From Sipunculus nudus (lineage: Eukaryota > Annelida > Sipuncula > Golfingiida > Sipunculidae): a DNA stretch of 64,000 nt. The stretch's first letter is position 1. The number at the start of each line of letters is the position of its first letter. Below the pieces are notes generated by a model that ran no database searches, was not told the origin of the DNA, and was given only the letters and a program-made list of their open reading frames with translations. The DNA lies in NCBI GenBank assembly GCA_026874595.1, contig CM049306.1, positions 20,453,019 to 20,517,018 of the forward strand, read 5' to 3'. The translations under genes and the position numbers were made by a program. Positions 45,441 to 58,599 of the stretch are shown piece after piece.

Positions 45441-46400
45441 ATGTCACAAGAAAAATTGAAACTGGAAAGTGAATCTTCAGGCGAACATGAATTGTCTGAA
45501 GATGACTTGGGAAAAATGGCTGGAGACCTTGAAAGTTCTGGGAAATTTACTGTTCAAACACATTAAAAATGAAGGTGCAGTAAAGTCTGAGAAGACCGTT
45601 CCGTGTGTTACTTCGCCTCACATGGCAGAACAGTCATTTAACTTTACACCTTTCTCCTACACACAACTTCCCAGGATATCCCTCTACTCAGGGGAGATCC
45701 CAGTGCCAAAGGGAGAGGTGTCCTTTGATGTTTGGCGGTACGAGGTGAAATGTCTCCAACGAGGTGCCATCAACCCAGAGCCAGTGATCACGCAGGCAGT
45801 CCGAAGGTCTTTGAAAGGGGAGACGGCAAAGATATTACTACAGCTTGGAGAAGGGGCCACGGTCAATCAGATAGTCGACAAGATGGATTGTATTTACGGT
45901 ACTTTCATCACAGGAGAGGCTTTCCTGCAGAAATTCTACACTCAGTCGCAAGAAGAGGGGAGAATCTTTTGCAGCATGGGGATGCCAGTTTGAGGATATC
46001 TTGCATTAACCCAGAGAGAAGGGACTTCCTGGATTGAGGCTCACCGATGATATGATCAAGAATCGGTTTTGGACAGGTCTACGAGAGAAGAGACTGAAGA
46101 ATGCGACAAGTCACAAATATGATGCGTGTCGAAGTTTCGATGAACTGAGACGGGAAAACAGAGCAGTCGAACAAGAGATCAAGGGTCAGCCAACTGCAGG
46201 GAAGCTCTTTAAGAAGACACAGCTCCAGCAACCAACCCAGCCACAGCACTCAGACATTCAAAAGACTGTGAGTCACCTTGATTCACTAGAGAAATGGCTC
46301 ACAGAGAAAAACATTCTGCTACTGCCGGTGAGATGACCAAAATTCTACAAAAACTTGATATGATAGAGCGACGACTAGATAATCCATCACCTGGGGGAGA
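45441..46400 (+). pseudogene. PNMA/Ty3-gag-like capsid gene, frameshifted
   Basis: An acidic N-terminus starts at ATG 45441 in one frame and stops at 45564-45566. A capsid-like domain is then open at 45469-45993 in a second frame, with the gag/PNMA-type core RISLYSGEIPVPKGEVSFDV and W..EVKCLQRG, then QAVRRSLKGETAKILLQL and IYGTF. Its C-terminal half follows in two further frames (45940-46035 and 46034-46336, with RLTDDMIKNRFWTGLREKRL). Capsid-type CA domains of this sort occur in Ty3/gypsy elements and in domesticated PNMA/ZCCHC genes. I see no zinc knuckle and no pol downstream. Several frameshifts make it a pseudogene, unless they are assembly errors. The frame leads into the 69-bp repeat array. 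Confidence 0.7.
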
Positions 46401-46418
46401 TTTTTCCGAGGTGGGCCC

Positions 46419-47153
46419 GTGTACGGTGGTCAGGAGATCTTCAGTCAAACGAACCCGAATCAGCCCCCTTTTGATGCCTCATACAGAGGAAGGCCTGGAT
46501 ACAGAAGACAAGGTCAAACCAACCTGAACCAACCACCTTTTGATGCCTCATACAGAGGAAGCCCTGGACACAGTAGACAGGATCAATCCAACCTGAACCA
46601 AAAACCTTTTGATGCCTCATACAGAGGAAGGCCTGGATACAGAAGACAAGGTCAAACCAACCTGAACCAGCCACCTTTTCATGCATCATACCGAGGAAGG
46701 CTATGGTTCAATAGGCAGGATCAAACCAACCTGAACCTGCCAACTTTCGAAGCCTCGTACAGAGGAAGGACTGGATACAATAGACAGGATGACACAAACC
46801 TGAACCAGCCACCTTTCGATGCCTCATACAGAGGAAGGCCTGAATACAAAAGACAGGATCAAACCAAGTTGAACCATCCGCCTTTGAATGCCTCATACAG
46901 AGGAATCCCTGGATACAGTAGACAAGTTCAAACCAACCTGAACCAGCCACCTTTTGATACCTCAACAAGAGGAAGGCCTGGATACAATAGACAGGATCAA
47001 ACCAAGCTGAGCCACTCTCCTTTGAAAGCCTCATACAGAGGAATCCCTGGGTACAGTAGACAAGGTCAAACCAACGTGAACCAGCCACCTTTTGTTTCCT
47101 CATACAGAGGAAGGCCTGCTTCCTCATACAGAGGAAGGCCTGCATACAGTTGA
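46419..47153 (+). CDS. open start of the 23-residue repeat region
   Basis: 244 codons stay open through the first ten or so 69-bp units plus two 24-bp units. The encoded repeat is about 23 residues, NLNQPPFDASYRGRPGYRRQ plus QT-type ends, rich in Gln, Asn, Arg, Gly, Tyr and Pro and lacking hydrophobic clusters. That makes it a predicted disordered RG/YRG-type tail. It lies directly after the gag-like pseudogene but in a different frame, so it was probably its C-terminal tail. No start codon context, signal peptide or domain supports independent expression. Confidence 0.4.
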   Translation: MYGGQEIFSQTNPNQPPFDASYRGRPGYRRQGQTNLNQPPFDASYRGSPGHSRQDQSNLNQKPFDASYRGRPGYRRQGQTNLNQPPFHASYRGRLWFNRQDQTNLNLPTFEASYRGRTGYNRQDDTNLNQPPFDASYRGRPEYKRQDQTKLNHPPLNASYRGIPGYSRQVQTNLNQPPFDTSTRGRPGYNRQDQTKLSHSPLKASYRGIPGYSRQGQTNVNQPPFVSSYRGRPASSYRGRPAYS

Positions 47154-50100
47154 CAGGATCAAACCAATCTGAACCCGCCTACTTTTGATGCATCATACAG
47201 AGGAAGGCCTGCTTCCTCATACAGAGGAAGGCCTGAATACAATAGACAGGATAAAGCCAATCTGAACCGGCCTTCTTTTGATGCCTCATACAGAGGAAGG
47301 CCTTGATAAAGTAGACAGGATCAAAGCAATCTGATCCGGCTTCCTTTTGATGCCTCATACAGAGGAAGGCCCGCTTTCTCATACAGAAGAAGGCCTGGAT
47401 ACAATAGACAGGATCAAACCAATCTGAACCGGCATCCTTTTGATGCCTCATACAGAGGAAGGCCTGGGAACTGTAGACAGGATCAAACCAACCTGAACTA
47501 GCCATCTTTTAATGCCTCATACAGAGGAAGGCCTGAATAAGTAGATAGGATCAAAGCAATATGATCCGGCTTCCTTTTGATGCTTCACACAGAGGAAGGC
47601 CTGCTTCCTCATACAGAAGAAGGCCTGGATATAATAGACCGTGTCAAACCAATCTGAACCAGCCTTCTTTTGATGCCTCATACAGAGGAATGCCTGGATA
47701 CAGTAGATAGGATCAAACCAACCTGAACCAGCCCCCTTTTGATGCCTCATACAGAGGAAGGCCTGGATACAATAGACAGAATCAAACCAACTTGAATCAG
47801 CAACCTTTTGATGCCTCATACAGAGGAAGGTCTGGATACAGTAGACAGGATCAAACCAGTCTGAACCGGCCTCCTTTTCATACCTCAAACAGAGGAAGGC
47901 CTTGATACAGCAGACAGAATCAAAACAACTTGAACCAGCCACCTTTTGATGCCTCATACAGAGGAAGGCCTGGATACAGTAGACAGGATCAAACCAGTCT
48001 GAACCTGCCTCCTTTTGATGACTCATACAGAGGAAGGCCTTGATACAGCAGACATGATCAAACCAAACTGAATCAGCCACCTTTTGATGCCTCATACAGA
48101 GAAAGCCTGGATCGGTAGACAGGATACAACCAATCTGAACCGGCCTTCTTTTGATGCTTCATACAGAGTAAGGCCTGCATCCTCATACAGAGGAAGGCCT
48201 GTATACAGTAGACAGGATCAAACCATTCTGAACCGGCCTTCTTTTGATGCCTCATATAGAGGAAGGCCTGCTTCCTCATACAGAGGAAGGCCTGGATACA
48301 ATAGACAGGATAAAGCCAATCTGAACCGGCCTCCATTTGATGCCCCAAACAGAGGAAGGCCTGGATACAATAGACAGGATCAAACCAACCTGAACCAGAC
48401 CCCTTTTCATGCCCCATACAGAGGAAGGCCTGGATACAATAGATAGGATCAAACCAACTTGAACCAGCCACCTTTTGATGTCTCATACAGAGGAATGTCT
48501 GGATACAGTAGACAGGATCAAACGAATCTGAACCGGCCTCCTATTGATGCCTAATACAGAGGAAGGCCTGGATATAATAGACAGGATCAAACGAATCTGA
48601 ACCAGCCTCCTTTTCATGCCTCATACAGAGGAAGGCCTGGATACAGTAGACAGGATCAAACCAATCTGAACCGGCCTCCTTTTCAGGCATATCTCATACA
48701 GAGGAAGGCCTGAATACAATAGACAGGATCAAACAAATCTGAACCGGCCTTCTTTTGATGCCTCATACAGAGGAAGGCCTGGATACAGTAGACAGGATCA
48801 AAGCAATCTGATTCGGCTTCCTTTTGATGTCTCATACAGAGGAAGGCCTGGATACAGTAGACAGGATCAAACCAGTCTGAACCGGCCTCCTTTTCATACC
48901 TCATACAGAGGAAGGCCTTGATACAGCAGACAGAATCAAAACAACCTGAACCAGCCACCTTTTGATGCCTCATACAGAGGAAGGCCTGGATTGGTAGACA
49001 GGATCAAACCAATCTGAACCGGCCTTCTTTTGATGCTTCATACAGAGGAAAGCCTGCATCCTCATACAGAAGAAGGCCTGTATACTGTAGACAGGATCAA
49101 ACCATTCTGAACCGGCCTTCTTTTGATGCCTCATATAGAGGAAGGCCTGCTTCCTCATGCAGAGGAAGGCCTGCATACAATAGACAAGATAAAGCCAATC
49201 TGGACCGGCCTCCTTTTAATGCCCCAAACAGAGGAAGGCCTGGATACAATAGACAGGATCAAACCAACCTGAACCAGACCCCTTTTAATGCCTCATACAG
49301 AGGAAGGCCTGGATACAATAAATAGGATCAAACCAACTTGAACCAGCCACCTTTTGATGCCTCATACAGAAGAAGGTCTGGATACAGTAGACAGGATCAA
49401 ACGAATCTGAACCGGCCTCCTTTTGATGCCTAATACAGAGGAAGGCCTGGATACAATAGACAGGATCAAACCAATCTGAACCGGCCTCCTTTTCGTGCAT
49501 GCCTCATACAGAGGAAGGCCTGCTTCCTCATACAGAGGAAGGCCTGAATACAATAGACAGGATCAAACAATTCTGAACCGGCCTTCTTTTGATGCCTAAT
49601 ACAGGGAAAAGCCTGCTTCCTCATACAGAGAAAGGCCTGGATACAATAGATAGGATCAAACCAATCTGAACCGGTATCCTGTTGATGCCTCATACAGAGG
49701 AAGGCCTGGATACAGTAGACAGGATAAAACCAACATGAACCAGCCACCTTTTGATACCTCATACAGAAGAAGGCCTGGATACAGTAGACAGCATCAAAGC
49801 AATCTGATCCGGCTTCCTTTAGATGCCTCATACAGAGGAAGGCCTGCTTCCTCGTACAGAGGAAGGCCTTGATACAATAGATAGGATCAAACCAATCTGA
49901 ACCGGCATCCTTTTGATGCCTCATACAGAAAAAGGCCCGGATACAGAAGGCAGGATCAAACCAATCTGAACCGACTTCCTTTTGATGCATCATACAGAAG
50001 AAGGCCTGGATACAGTAGACAGGAACAAACCAACCTGAACCAGCCTTCTTTTGGTGTCTCATACAGAGGAAGGCCTGGATACAGTAGACAGGATCAAACC

Positions 50101-52912
50101 AATCTGAACAGGCCTCCTATTGATGCCTCATAAAGAGGGAAGCCTTGAAACTGTAGACAGGATCAAACAAACCTGAACCAGCCACCTTTTTGGTGCCTCA
50201 TGCAGAGAAAGGCCTGGATACAGTAGACAAGATCAAACCAATCTGAACCCGCCATCTTTTTATGCCTCATACAGAGGAAGGCCTGCTTCCTTATACAGAG
50301 GAAAGCCTAGATACAATGGACAGGAACAAACCAATCTGAACCGGCCTCCTTTTGATGCATCATACAGAAGAAGGCCTGGATACAGTAGACAGGAACAAAC
50401 CAACCTGAACCAGCCACCTTTTGGTGCCTCATACAGAGGAAGGCCTGCATACTGTAGACAGGATCAAACCAATCTGAACAGGCCTCCTATTGATGCCTCA
50501 TACAGAGGAAGGCCTGGATAATGTAGACAGGATCAAACCAACCTGAACAAGCCACCTTTTTGGTGCCTCATGCAGAGAAAGGCCTGGATACAGTAGAGAG
50601 GATCAAACGAATCTGAACCCGCCATCTTTTTATGCCTCATATGGAGGAAGGCCTGCTTCCTCATACAGAGGAAAGCCTAGATAAAATAGACAGGAACAAA
50701 CCAACCTGAACCGGCTTCCTTTTGATGCATCATAAAGAAGAAGGCCTGGATACAGTAGACAGGAACAAACCAACCTGAACCAGCCACCTTTTGGTGCCTC
50801 ATACAGAAGAAGGCCTGGACACAATAGACACGATCAAACCAACTTGAACCAGCCACCTTTTTGGTGCCTCATACAGAGGAAGGCCTTGAAACTGTAGACA
50901 GGATCAAACAAACCTGAACCAGCCACCTTTTTGGTGCCTCATGCAGAGAAAGGCCTGGATTCAGTAGAGAGGATCAAACCAATCTGAACCCGCCATCTTT
51001 TTATGCCTCATATGGAGGAAGGCCTGCTTCCTCATACAGAGGAAAGCCTAGATAAAATAGACAGGAACAAACCAACCTGAACCGGCTTCCTTTTGATGCC
51101 TCATACAGAGGAAGGCCTGGATACAGTAGACAGGATCAAACCAACCTGAACAAGACCCCTTTTCATGCCTCATACAGAAGAAGGCCTGGACACAATAGAC
51201 ACGATCAAATCAACTTGAACCAGCCACCTTTTTGATGCCTCATACAGAGGAAGGCCTTGAAACTGTAGACAGGATCAAACAAACCTGAACCAGCCACCTT
51301 TTTGGTGCCTCATGCAGAGAAAGGCCTGGATACAGTAGACAGGATCAAACGAATCTAAACCGGCCTCCTTTTGATGCCTCATACAGAGGAAGGCCTGGAT
51401 ACAATAGACAGGATCAAACGAATCTGAACCGGCCATCTTTTTATGCCTCATACAGAGGAAGGCCTGCTTCTTCATACAGAGGAAGGCCTGGATACAATAG
51501 ATAGGATCAAACCAATCTGAACCGGTATCCTGTTGATGCCTCATACAGAGGAAGGCCTGGATACAGTAGACAGGATCAAACCAACCTGAACAAGCCACCT
51601 TTTTGGTGCCTCATGCAGAGAAAGGCCTGGATACAGTAGACACGATCAAATCAATCTGATCCGGCTTCCTTTAGATGCCTCATACAGAGGAAGGCCTGCT
51701 TCCTCATACAGAGGAAGGCCTGGATCGGTAGATAGGATCAAACCAATCTGAACCGGCCTCATTTTGATGCATCATACAGAAGAAGGCCTCGATACAGTAC
51801 ACAGGATCAAACCAACCTGAACCAGCCACCTTTTGGTGCCTAATACAGAGGAAAGCCTGGATACAATAGACAGGATTAAACCAACCTGAACCAGCCACCT
51901 TTTGATGCCTCATACAGAGGAAGGCCTGGATACAGTAGACAGGATCAAACCAACCTGAACCACTCGCCTTTGAATGCCTCATACAGAGGAAGGCCTGGAT
52001 ACAGTAAACAGTATCAAACCAACCTGAACCAGCCTCCTTTTTGGTGACTCATGCAGAGAAAGGCCTGCTTCCTCATACAGAGGAAAGCCTAGATACAATA
52101 GACAGGATCAAACCAATCTGAACCGGCCTCCTTTTGATGCATCATACAGAAGAAGGCCTGGATACAGTAGACAGGAACAAACCAACCTAAACCAGCCACC
52201 TTTTGGTGCCTCATACAGAGGAAGGCCTGGATACAGTAGACAGGATCAAACCAACCTGAACCAGACCCCTTTTAATGCCTCATACAGAGGAAGGCCTGGA
52301 TACAGTAGACAGGATCAAACCAATCTGAACAGGCCTCCTTTTGATGCCTCATACAGAGGAAGGCCTGCTTCCTCATACAGAGGAAGGCCTGAATACAATA
52401 GACAGGATCAAACAAATCTGAACCGGCCTTCTTCTGATGCCTCATACAGAGGAAGGCCTGCTTCCTCGTACAGAGGAAGGCCTGGATACAATAGATAGGA
52501 TCAAACCAATCTGAACCGGTATTCTGTTGATGCCTCATACAGAGGAAGGCCTGGATACAGTATACAGGATCAAAACCAACCTGAACCAGCCACCTTTTTG
52601 GTGCCTCATGCAGAGAAAGGCCTGGATACAGTAGACAGGATCAAAGCAATCTGATCCGGCTTCCTTTAGATGCCTCATACAGAGGAAGGCCTGCTTCCTC
52701 ATACAGAGGAAGGCCTGGATACAATAGATAGGATCAAACCAATCTGAACCGGCCTCTTTTTGTTGCATGATACAGAAGAAAGCCTGGATACAGTAGACAG
52801 GAACAAACCAACCTGAACCAGCCAACTTTTGGTGCCTCATACAGAGGAAGGCCTGGATACAGTAGACAGGATCAAACCAACCTGAACCAGCCACCTTTTG
52901 ATGCCTCATTCA
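46452..52912 (+). repeat. 6.5-kb minisatellite, 69-bp coding-length unit
   Basis: About 90 copies of a 69-base unit: GATGCCTCATACAGAGGAAG, GCCTGGATACAGTAGACAGG, ATCAAACCAACCTGAACCAG, CCACCTTTT. A 24-base half unit (CTTCCTCATACAGAGGAAGGCCTG) recurs inside some copies. Units vary at CAGTAG/CAATAG, AACCAG/AACCGG and ACCTGAAC/ATCTGAAC. A higher-order duplication is visible: about 50560-50720 closely matches 50935-51090. In the plus frame, stops appear after 47153 (for example GGCCTTGATA). The minus frame is often open longer, up to 198 codons at 49466-50062, because the unit has no stop on that strand. Confidence 0.95.
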
Positions 52913-52921
52913 GATTTAAAT

Positions 52922-53075
52922 ATCAAGAACTCGGTAGCCCTATTCACTGCAAAAGTATCACCCTTCAAAACCCTCGTGATACGGTCGGCTGCGCGCAAAG
53001 CCAAATCTAACAGTAAAACATTAAACACACAACAATAGTATTGTGGTCGGGCAAGAAATCTGTATCTAAATCTTC
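52922..53075 (-). repeat. inverted flanking repeat, right copy
   Basis: Reverse-complement partner of 45050-45180, with 21 extra bases (GTGTGTTTAATGTTTTACTG region) in the middle. It begins within ten bases of the last 69-bp unit. Confidence 0.85.
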
Positions 53076-53859
53076 TCTGTTTAATTATTTAAAATTATTA
53101 GTGTATCACTTTACTTCCATTAAATCCACGAAGTTTGAAACAAAATATAGTGAATGAGAATATAGAGATTTACAATTTACAAGTTTTAGAATTTACAAAA
53201 GCTTTTAAATAGTGCGATAACTAACAGGAAAAGAGCAAATGTAGGCCTATTTATGCTCAACTGGTGGATGAACGTAAAGTTACCAGAAAATGCCAGAAAA
53301 ATAAATAAGTTAAATATTATAAATTTAAATAAATGTATTTTTTTGCAAAGAGGAAGAGGAAACACTAGTTCATTTATTTTGGGAATGTCTTTTTTCTCTC
53401 TTTTTTCTATCTCTATATTTTCATTTTTCCTAACTTTTATCATCATCGACACCTTTAATATATTTTAATTGAAATGATTAATCGTTTAATCACAATAAGG
53501 CAATAATTAACAACGGTAAACACAATCTCAACCAACTAGCATGAATCTGTACATACAAATAGGAGGGGGGGGGGGGGTCTGGAAAACCCTAGCACTTTTT
53601 TCCTATAAACATGTAAAGACAAAATATGGTTCTCATGGAATGAAAGAAATTTATAATATATATGTACGTTTTATATACCGGCGTGTGTATATTTACAAAC
53701 ACACATATTAACTGACGATCAGGACATCGTATCCATTAACAAGTAGAAGACCAATCAGTCATCTGCTGAGCGTTGCTTGGTAAGACAAGATGCCTTGCCG
53801 TAATCTTAAAGGCTGACACTTATCGGTGACCATTTTCGGGAGAACGCTGTAGGGAATTA

Positions 53860-54190
53860 TAGGGCTGGCGTTCGTAGACTCCACGGAGAAAGTTCGATGA
53901 CGTACACAAAAACGTCAGACCTCGTTGGCGGACAGGTTAGTGCCACGTGATAGCGGAACCGTGTGCGGGGGAGTGAGAAATTAAGGTCTGAGTCCATTAT
54001 TGACAAAGCACCGGCTCAAAGAAGGCGTACCCCCGGCCTTAAGTGTTAAATTAAAGTCCTGGCCTACTTTTTTTCAAAATATCTCATGCAGATCATGCTC
54101 CAGTGTATTGCTCATGAATATCAACTCAAAAATGGAGTGTCAGTAATCCGTTTGAGCGGGAGGCTGCTTTGACCTTGAAACCGACGGCAT
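53860..54190 (+). promoter_or_regulatory. duplicated module with inverted TGACGT pair, copy B
   Basis: Counterpart of 36330-36720. TGACGT and ACGTCA lie at 53898-53903 and 53912-53917, again 8 bases apart, followed by GACCTCGTTGGCGGACAG, GTGTGCGGGGGAGTGAGA, TTCAAAATATCT, ATGCTCCAGTGTATTGCT and TTGACCTTGAAACC. Confidence 0.55.
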
Positions 54191-57104
54191 CTGTTTTTTA
54201 TATATATATATTAACGTATAGTTCAGCTGCCGGATATATAAGATCCCTGTTGTGTGGATTCTTTGAAATGAACTAAATTTATGTAAAAATACAAATATAC
54301 CAATTTTGTAAATTAAGGTCGATCATCTAAATTATATCATAATAGTGATATTGATTTGTTAACAATAAAACCACCCGGTGGGGCACTTAAATGCGGTTTT
54401 CATGCAGTGTCCAAACAGAAGACATCCGTTTGGAGCACAGCTGTGTGTATTATGGCTATACCTGTACTTAATAAGGTAACCGTATTCGTGTCAGGTAGGT
54501 CAGATGCATTTGTTTACTTCCACCGAATATTTCGACTAATGTTGGTCTGATGTATACATTTTTACCTGCTACGATGAAATATATAAAAGATAATCTATAA
54601 AATGGATTTAATCAGGCGCTGTAAATTGAGAATAATCTCATCCAAAATTAACTCCTATGATGTTTAGTGACCTTTCCGCCGGAGGTCGTTTCCACTCGTA
54701 CTCTTGTGAGTCCGAGTCGGCGCAGTGTTGATGGGCTGGTCATGCTAAACGGCGCCGCAACCTAGGCCTGCATGCCGTGGCTGTTTAGTTTGCCTGGTGA
54801 AACAACAAACGTTAAATTAAAAGGGAGAGTTTGAAGTCGCAAATTAAATAGAAATCTGAAAAATGTCTTGTCGCAGGAAGAAACTTTTTGTCTTCAAGGA
54901 ATTAATAAATAATAAACTTAGATTAAAATTATAACACTTAATATAGCGCAGTCCTTCATTTTAACCGTTCGGAGGCGCTTTACAATAGTAGTACAAAACA
55001 TGCAAGATACAATATGACTTACACATGATAAAATTTAAACCTTTTCGATTATTAGATTTTACTTTAATGATTTAATTTAAGTATTTTTTAACTTCACCAT
55101 ATTAACATTTATGCACCAAAGTTATAGTTTATACACTCTACGTAATCGTACTGGCAACTAGTGTAGTTCTTTAAGAGCACATGTTACACTGTCATGCTTC
55201 CGCTACCCAGAATTAACTTGGCAGTGATTGACTGAAGACTTGGCAGTTTGTTTAAGTCTTTTTTTCACTCAATCCATATACAGTATAGCATATGAATAGT
55301 CTATATGTGATAATATTCATCCGTGTGCTACTGTTTTACATGCATCCACTGTTAAATATTTCCGTATTAATTTCAGCTTGTGAGGTGCCATCATGGCATT
55401 CCTATATTTTGCAGTTATGTGATTTGTTAATTTTAGTTCAGAGTACATCTGCACACGTTAATATTTAATTTCACTAACACGTTGAACTGCAGTTCAAAGT
55501 AACTATTGGAATTTGAATTCGGTAGTTTCAAGTCACTAGTTTGTTGGTAACAGTTCGATCAGACCCTTTGATTAAAAGTATGATGTGTTATCCCTTATAT
55601 GCACAGTTGTCTCATTGCATTCCTTTTACCAATTCATTTGGTTGAAAAAAATGAACTAAAGAGGGAATGAAATTGGACCACTCTTTTATTACAGGATATG
55701 CGTATGTTTTACGCCACTCATTTAAAATATTAAACGATCAGTGAAAAAAAGCTGTTGCACCTGTGGCTGCCCTTTGCTTCTAGTTTCTGAGTTTGCCGCC
55801 AGATGTCATGCGTAGAAGCCAGGCAACTGGGCTACATTCTCTCTCACGTTTTCCTGGCAAGATGCCGCTTTCCTTTCGTTATTGATACATATTTTAATCA
55901 ATTAGAGCATACTCTTCTGATGACTCTTTTAATCACAAGAATTTCGTGGGATACCCCGCTAGAGGCAGAGTTTGGTTTGTTTATCAGACACACATACCAT
56001 CACACACACTGTATAAATGAAATCACAGGCGCTTGAATACCTCTTTATAATTAGGTTTTCATATTTTCAATATCCTTAGGAATATTAAGACGGAACCAGG
56101 CCAAACGACCCAATAATAAAACGGTCATACCGTGCTATCACTTGTATTATGACACAAGGTAGGTAACTCGGCAAAAACCTCGGCAATCCCTAAATAGGGA
56201 TTCAAGCGCCTGTGATGAATTCACACACACACACACACAGAGTCCGGCTCAAATGCACTAAATGGATGTAAAATTGACTACCGTTGTATAAAATTATGGA
56301 TAATATTTATATTTTTGGCGATTTGTTAAGGGAAACTTTAGCTATTTTTCAAGGAAACATAAAATGTTGTGATCATAATATGAAATTGCACGAGCTCTAC
56401 TCTGCCAGACGTTTGTGTTAGACAAACCTGAACAACAGCGATCTTTAATATAGACAATGGAAGGGAATACACTCAGGAGCTGATTCAGACGTTGATCTTC
56501 AAGGGGTTCAATTAGCATTTTCAGTGTTTATCCGCCCCATGGACCCCCCCCCCCCCCCGAGCTATGGGTGTTTTTATGCTACAAGTCCCTTGGGAACACA
56601 GTAAGTCGCTCCCTTAAAAAATCGTTGATCCGCCAGTCATAGAGGCTTGTTCTCTCATAGAAATACCTAGGTGCAGTGGGCCCTGTTATATGTATAATCT
56701 GATAAGAGGAACTGAACAAACAGTCCGTACATCACGAAAAAGGAAGTCACAGCTACGTATAACCTCGTATCAAAATCCCAAAATAGATATAAAAAGATAT
56801 ATCATGTTTTTATTTCAAATGGTATACAGCTAACAGCTTCTTATCAAACAAATGCACGTGTCTTACCCATTTCACGGCCATTTGTTCTCTATAACTCACT
56901 GCCCTGTAAGGGCAGGTAAACAATACCCATGACGCAGTAAACACTATTATTGTTTATAAAGTAAAATCGCCTTATATCATCACTGGATGTTAACGCGATA
57001 ATCAAGAGTACATTTAACTTTTAACTTCCTCAAAAATGCTAAGGTTCATTATAATAATCATCTCAGCATATCATTTAAAAATAGCCAGTATATATTTACG
57101 CCTT

Positions 57105-57108
<4 letters not shown>

Positions 57109-57149
<41 letters not shown>

Positions 57150-57152
57150 GAA
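57109..57152. repeat. (GA)n followed by G-run
   Basis: About 30 bp of GA repeat followed by a run of roughly a dozen G. Confidence 0.9.
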
Positions 57153-58599
57153 GAGAGAGGATCTCTATTCATAGGAAAACAATATTAAGAGGCCAGCCCT
57201 GTATGAAATGTCGTCATGTGTTAAAATAACTTTTACTGTCAAAATACAGCATGGAAAACATACAAGGCAGCTTCGAATGAATTATATCATTCATTAAAAT
57301 GCACCCATTTTGTTTACAACAACAAAAATCTTGAAATTTCGAACATTCGGTAGTTAAGCTGATCCGACAGTACCAAAAAATCAATATTAATAAATAAAAC
57401 GTATGCATCACCTCCTGTGTGGAAAATGCCGTTTATTCAATACAATAATACAAACTTTGGCCACCACTAATTGGGCATTAATTTTTACGGGTTTCTGCAT
57501 GGAGATACGTTCAAATATTATGTGTACAATATCGTGATGACATCCAAGATTAAATTAGATCGTCGCAGAACCCAAAAATAACAAAAAATATCGAAATTTT
57601 AAATAACTTTTGAAACATATTGCATACAGTTAAACTAAAAAATCTAGACAACCTGAAAATAAGAAAGCCAAACTAACAAACAGCAAGCAGCAGACAGGCA
57701 GGCAACATTTGGAACTGGTCAAATAAACAACCCCTATATTGTGGGGGAAACAGAAACACATTTTAATGTGGATGCTGATTTTAACAGACGCAAACGCTGA
57801 GAAATAGGACAGACAAACATTGGTAAAGCACAACGTTCACGAGGTACTATTTCATATAAAGGAATGCGTAATTGAACAGAAACATTGATTTTACTTGAGG
57901 AACTTGCTATTAATACCGGTCAAACAGCCTCCGGGGCCCCGTCAGTGGGTGCCATCTAGCGGCGAATTTCGCAACGTATCCTACAAAGCTGAACGCGTCA
58001 TACAAAGTCCAACTGCGATTACCTGTCGAAAGAAAGTGGTTCAAGACATGAAATATTTTTATCCGTCATTATAAAAATGTTACTTTTATTAGTTTCAAAG
58101 TTTTGACCTTATTTAATGCCACAAAAGAGCGGTCTAGTCAGCCCTGATATCATGATTTTTTTTGCAACCAAGTAAATAGTAGCTATGTTGTTTGTTTTGT
58201 GTGGTAATAATTCGAGATTTATTATGTCATGACACCTCAATCTCCAAAAAAAAAACGAACCGAGATACGGGTTGTCCACTCTCCATATATCTGACAGATT
58301 ACATTTTAAAAAATACAGGAATTCAGCCCTGTTTCCCGAAATATTAAATTGAGTTTAGAGTTGTAAAATTTCAAAACCCGTTCATTGTCTTTCTTCCTTT
58401 GCAGAGAGACAATGTATATTATGCAGTTTCCTACGAATGCTGCAAATGGAAAGAGTCAATGATTATTATAGTATATCATAACATTTTAATGGAAAATATG
58501 TTTGATTTGTTTTTAATCTGGTGTTCAAGTTTTCTAACCTGAATGTCAGGCCTTACGTAACAGATTTTTTTTACTGTTCGACTCGAGATGGACTTATCT

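Larger units (their letters stand above)
53076..58599. other. gene-poor stretch
   Basis: No recognised gene. It contains a G-run near 53563-53577, the second copy of the CRE-pair module (53860-54190), a GC-richer segment at about 54660-54800 with no identified function, short (CA)n at 56222-56240, a C-run near 56546-56558, and a (GA)n/(G)n tract at 57109-57152. The open frames are short and featureless. Confidence 0.55.

Noticed and set aside
46441-52909. Many minus-strand ORFs (up to 198 codons) with a repeated AFLCMRHQK pattern
   Set aside because: They are the reverse translation of the 69-bp repeat; reported as a property of the array, not as genes.
54660-54800. GC-richer segment considered as 5S rRNA or snRNA
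   Set aside because: No match to 5S or snRNA core motifs that I know.
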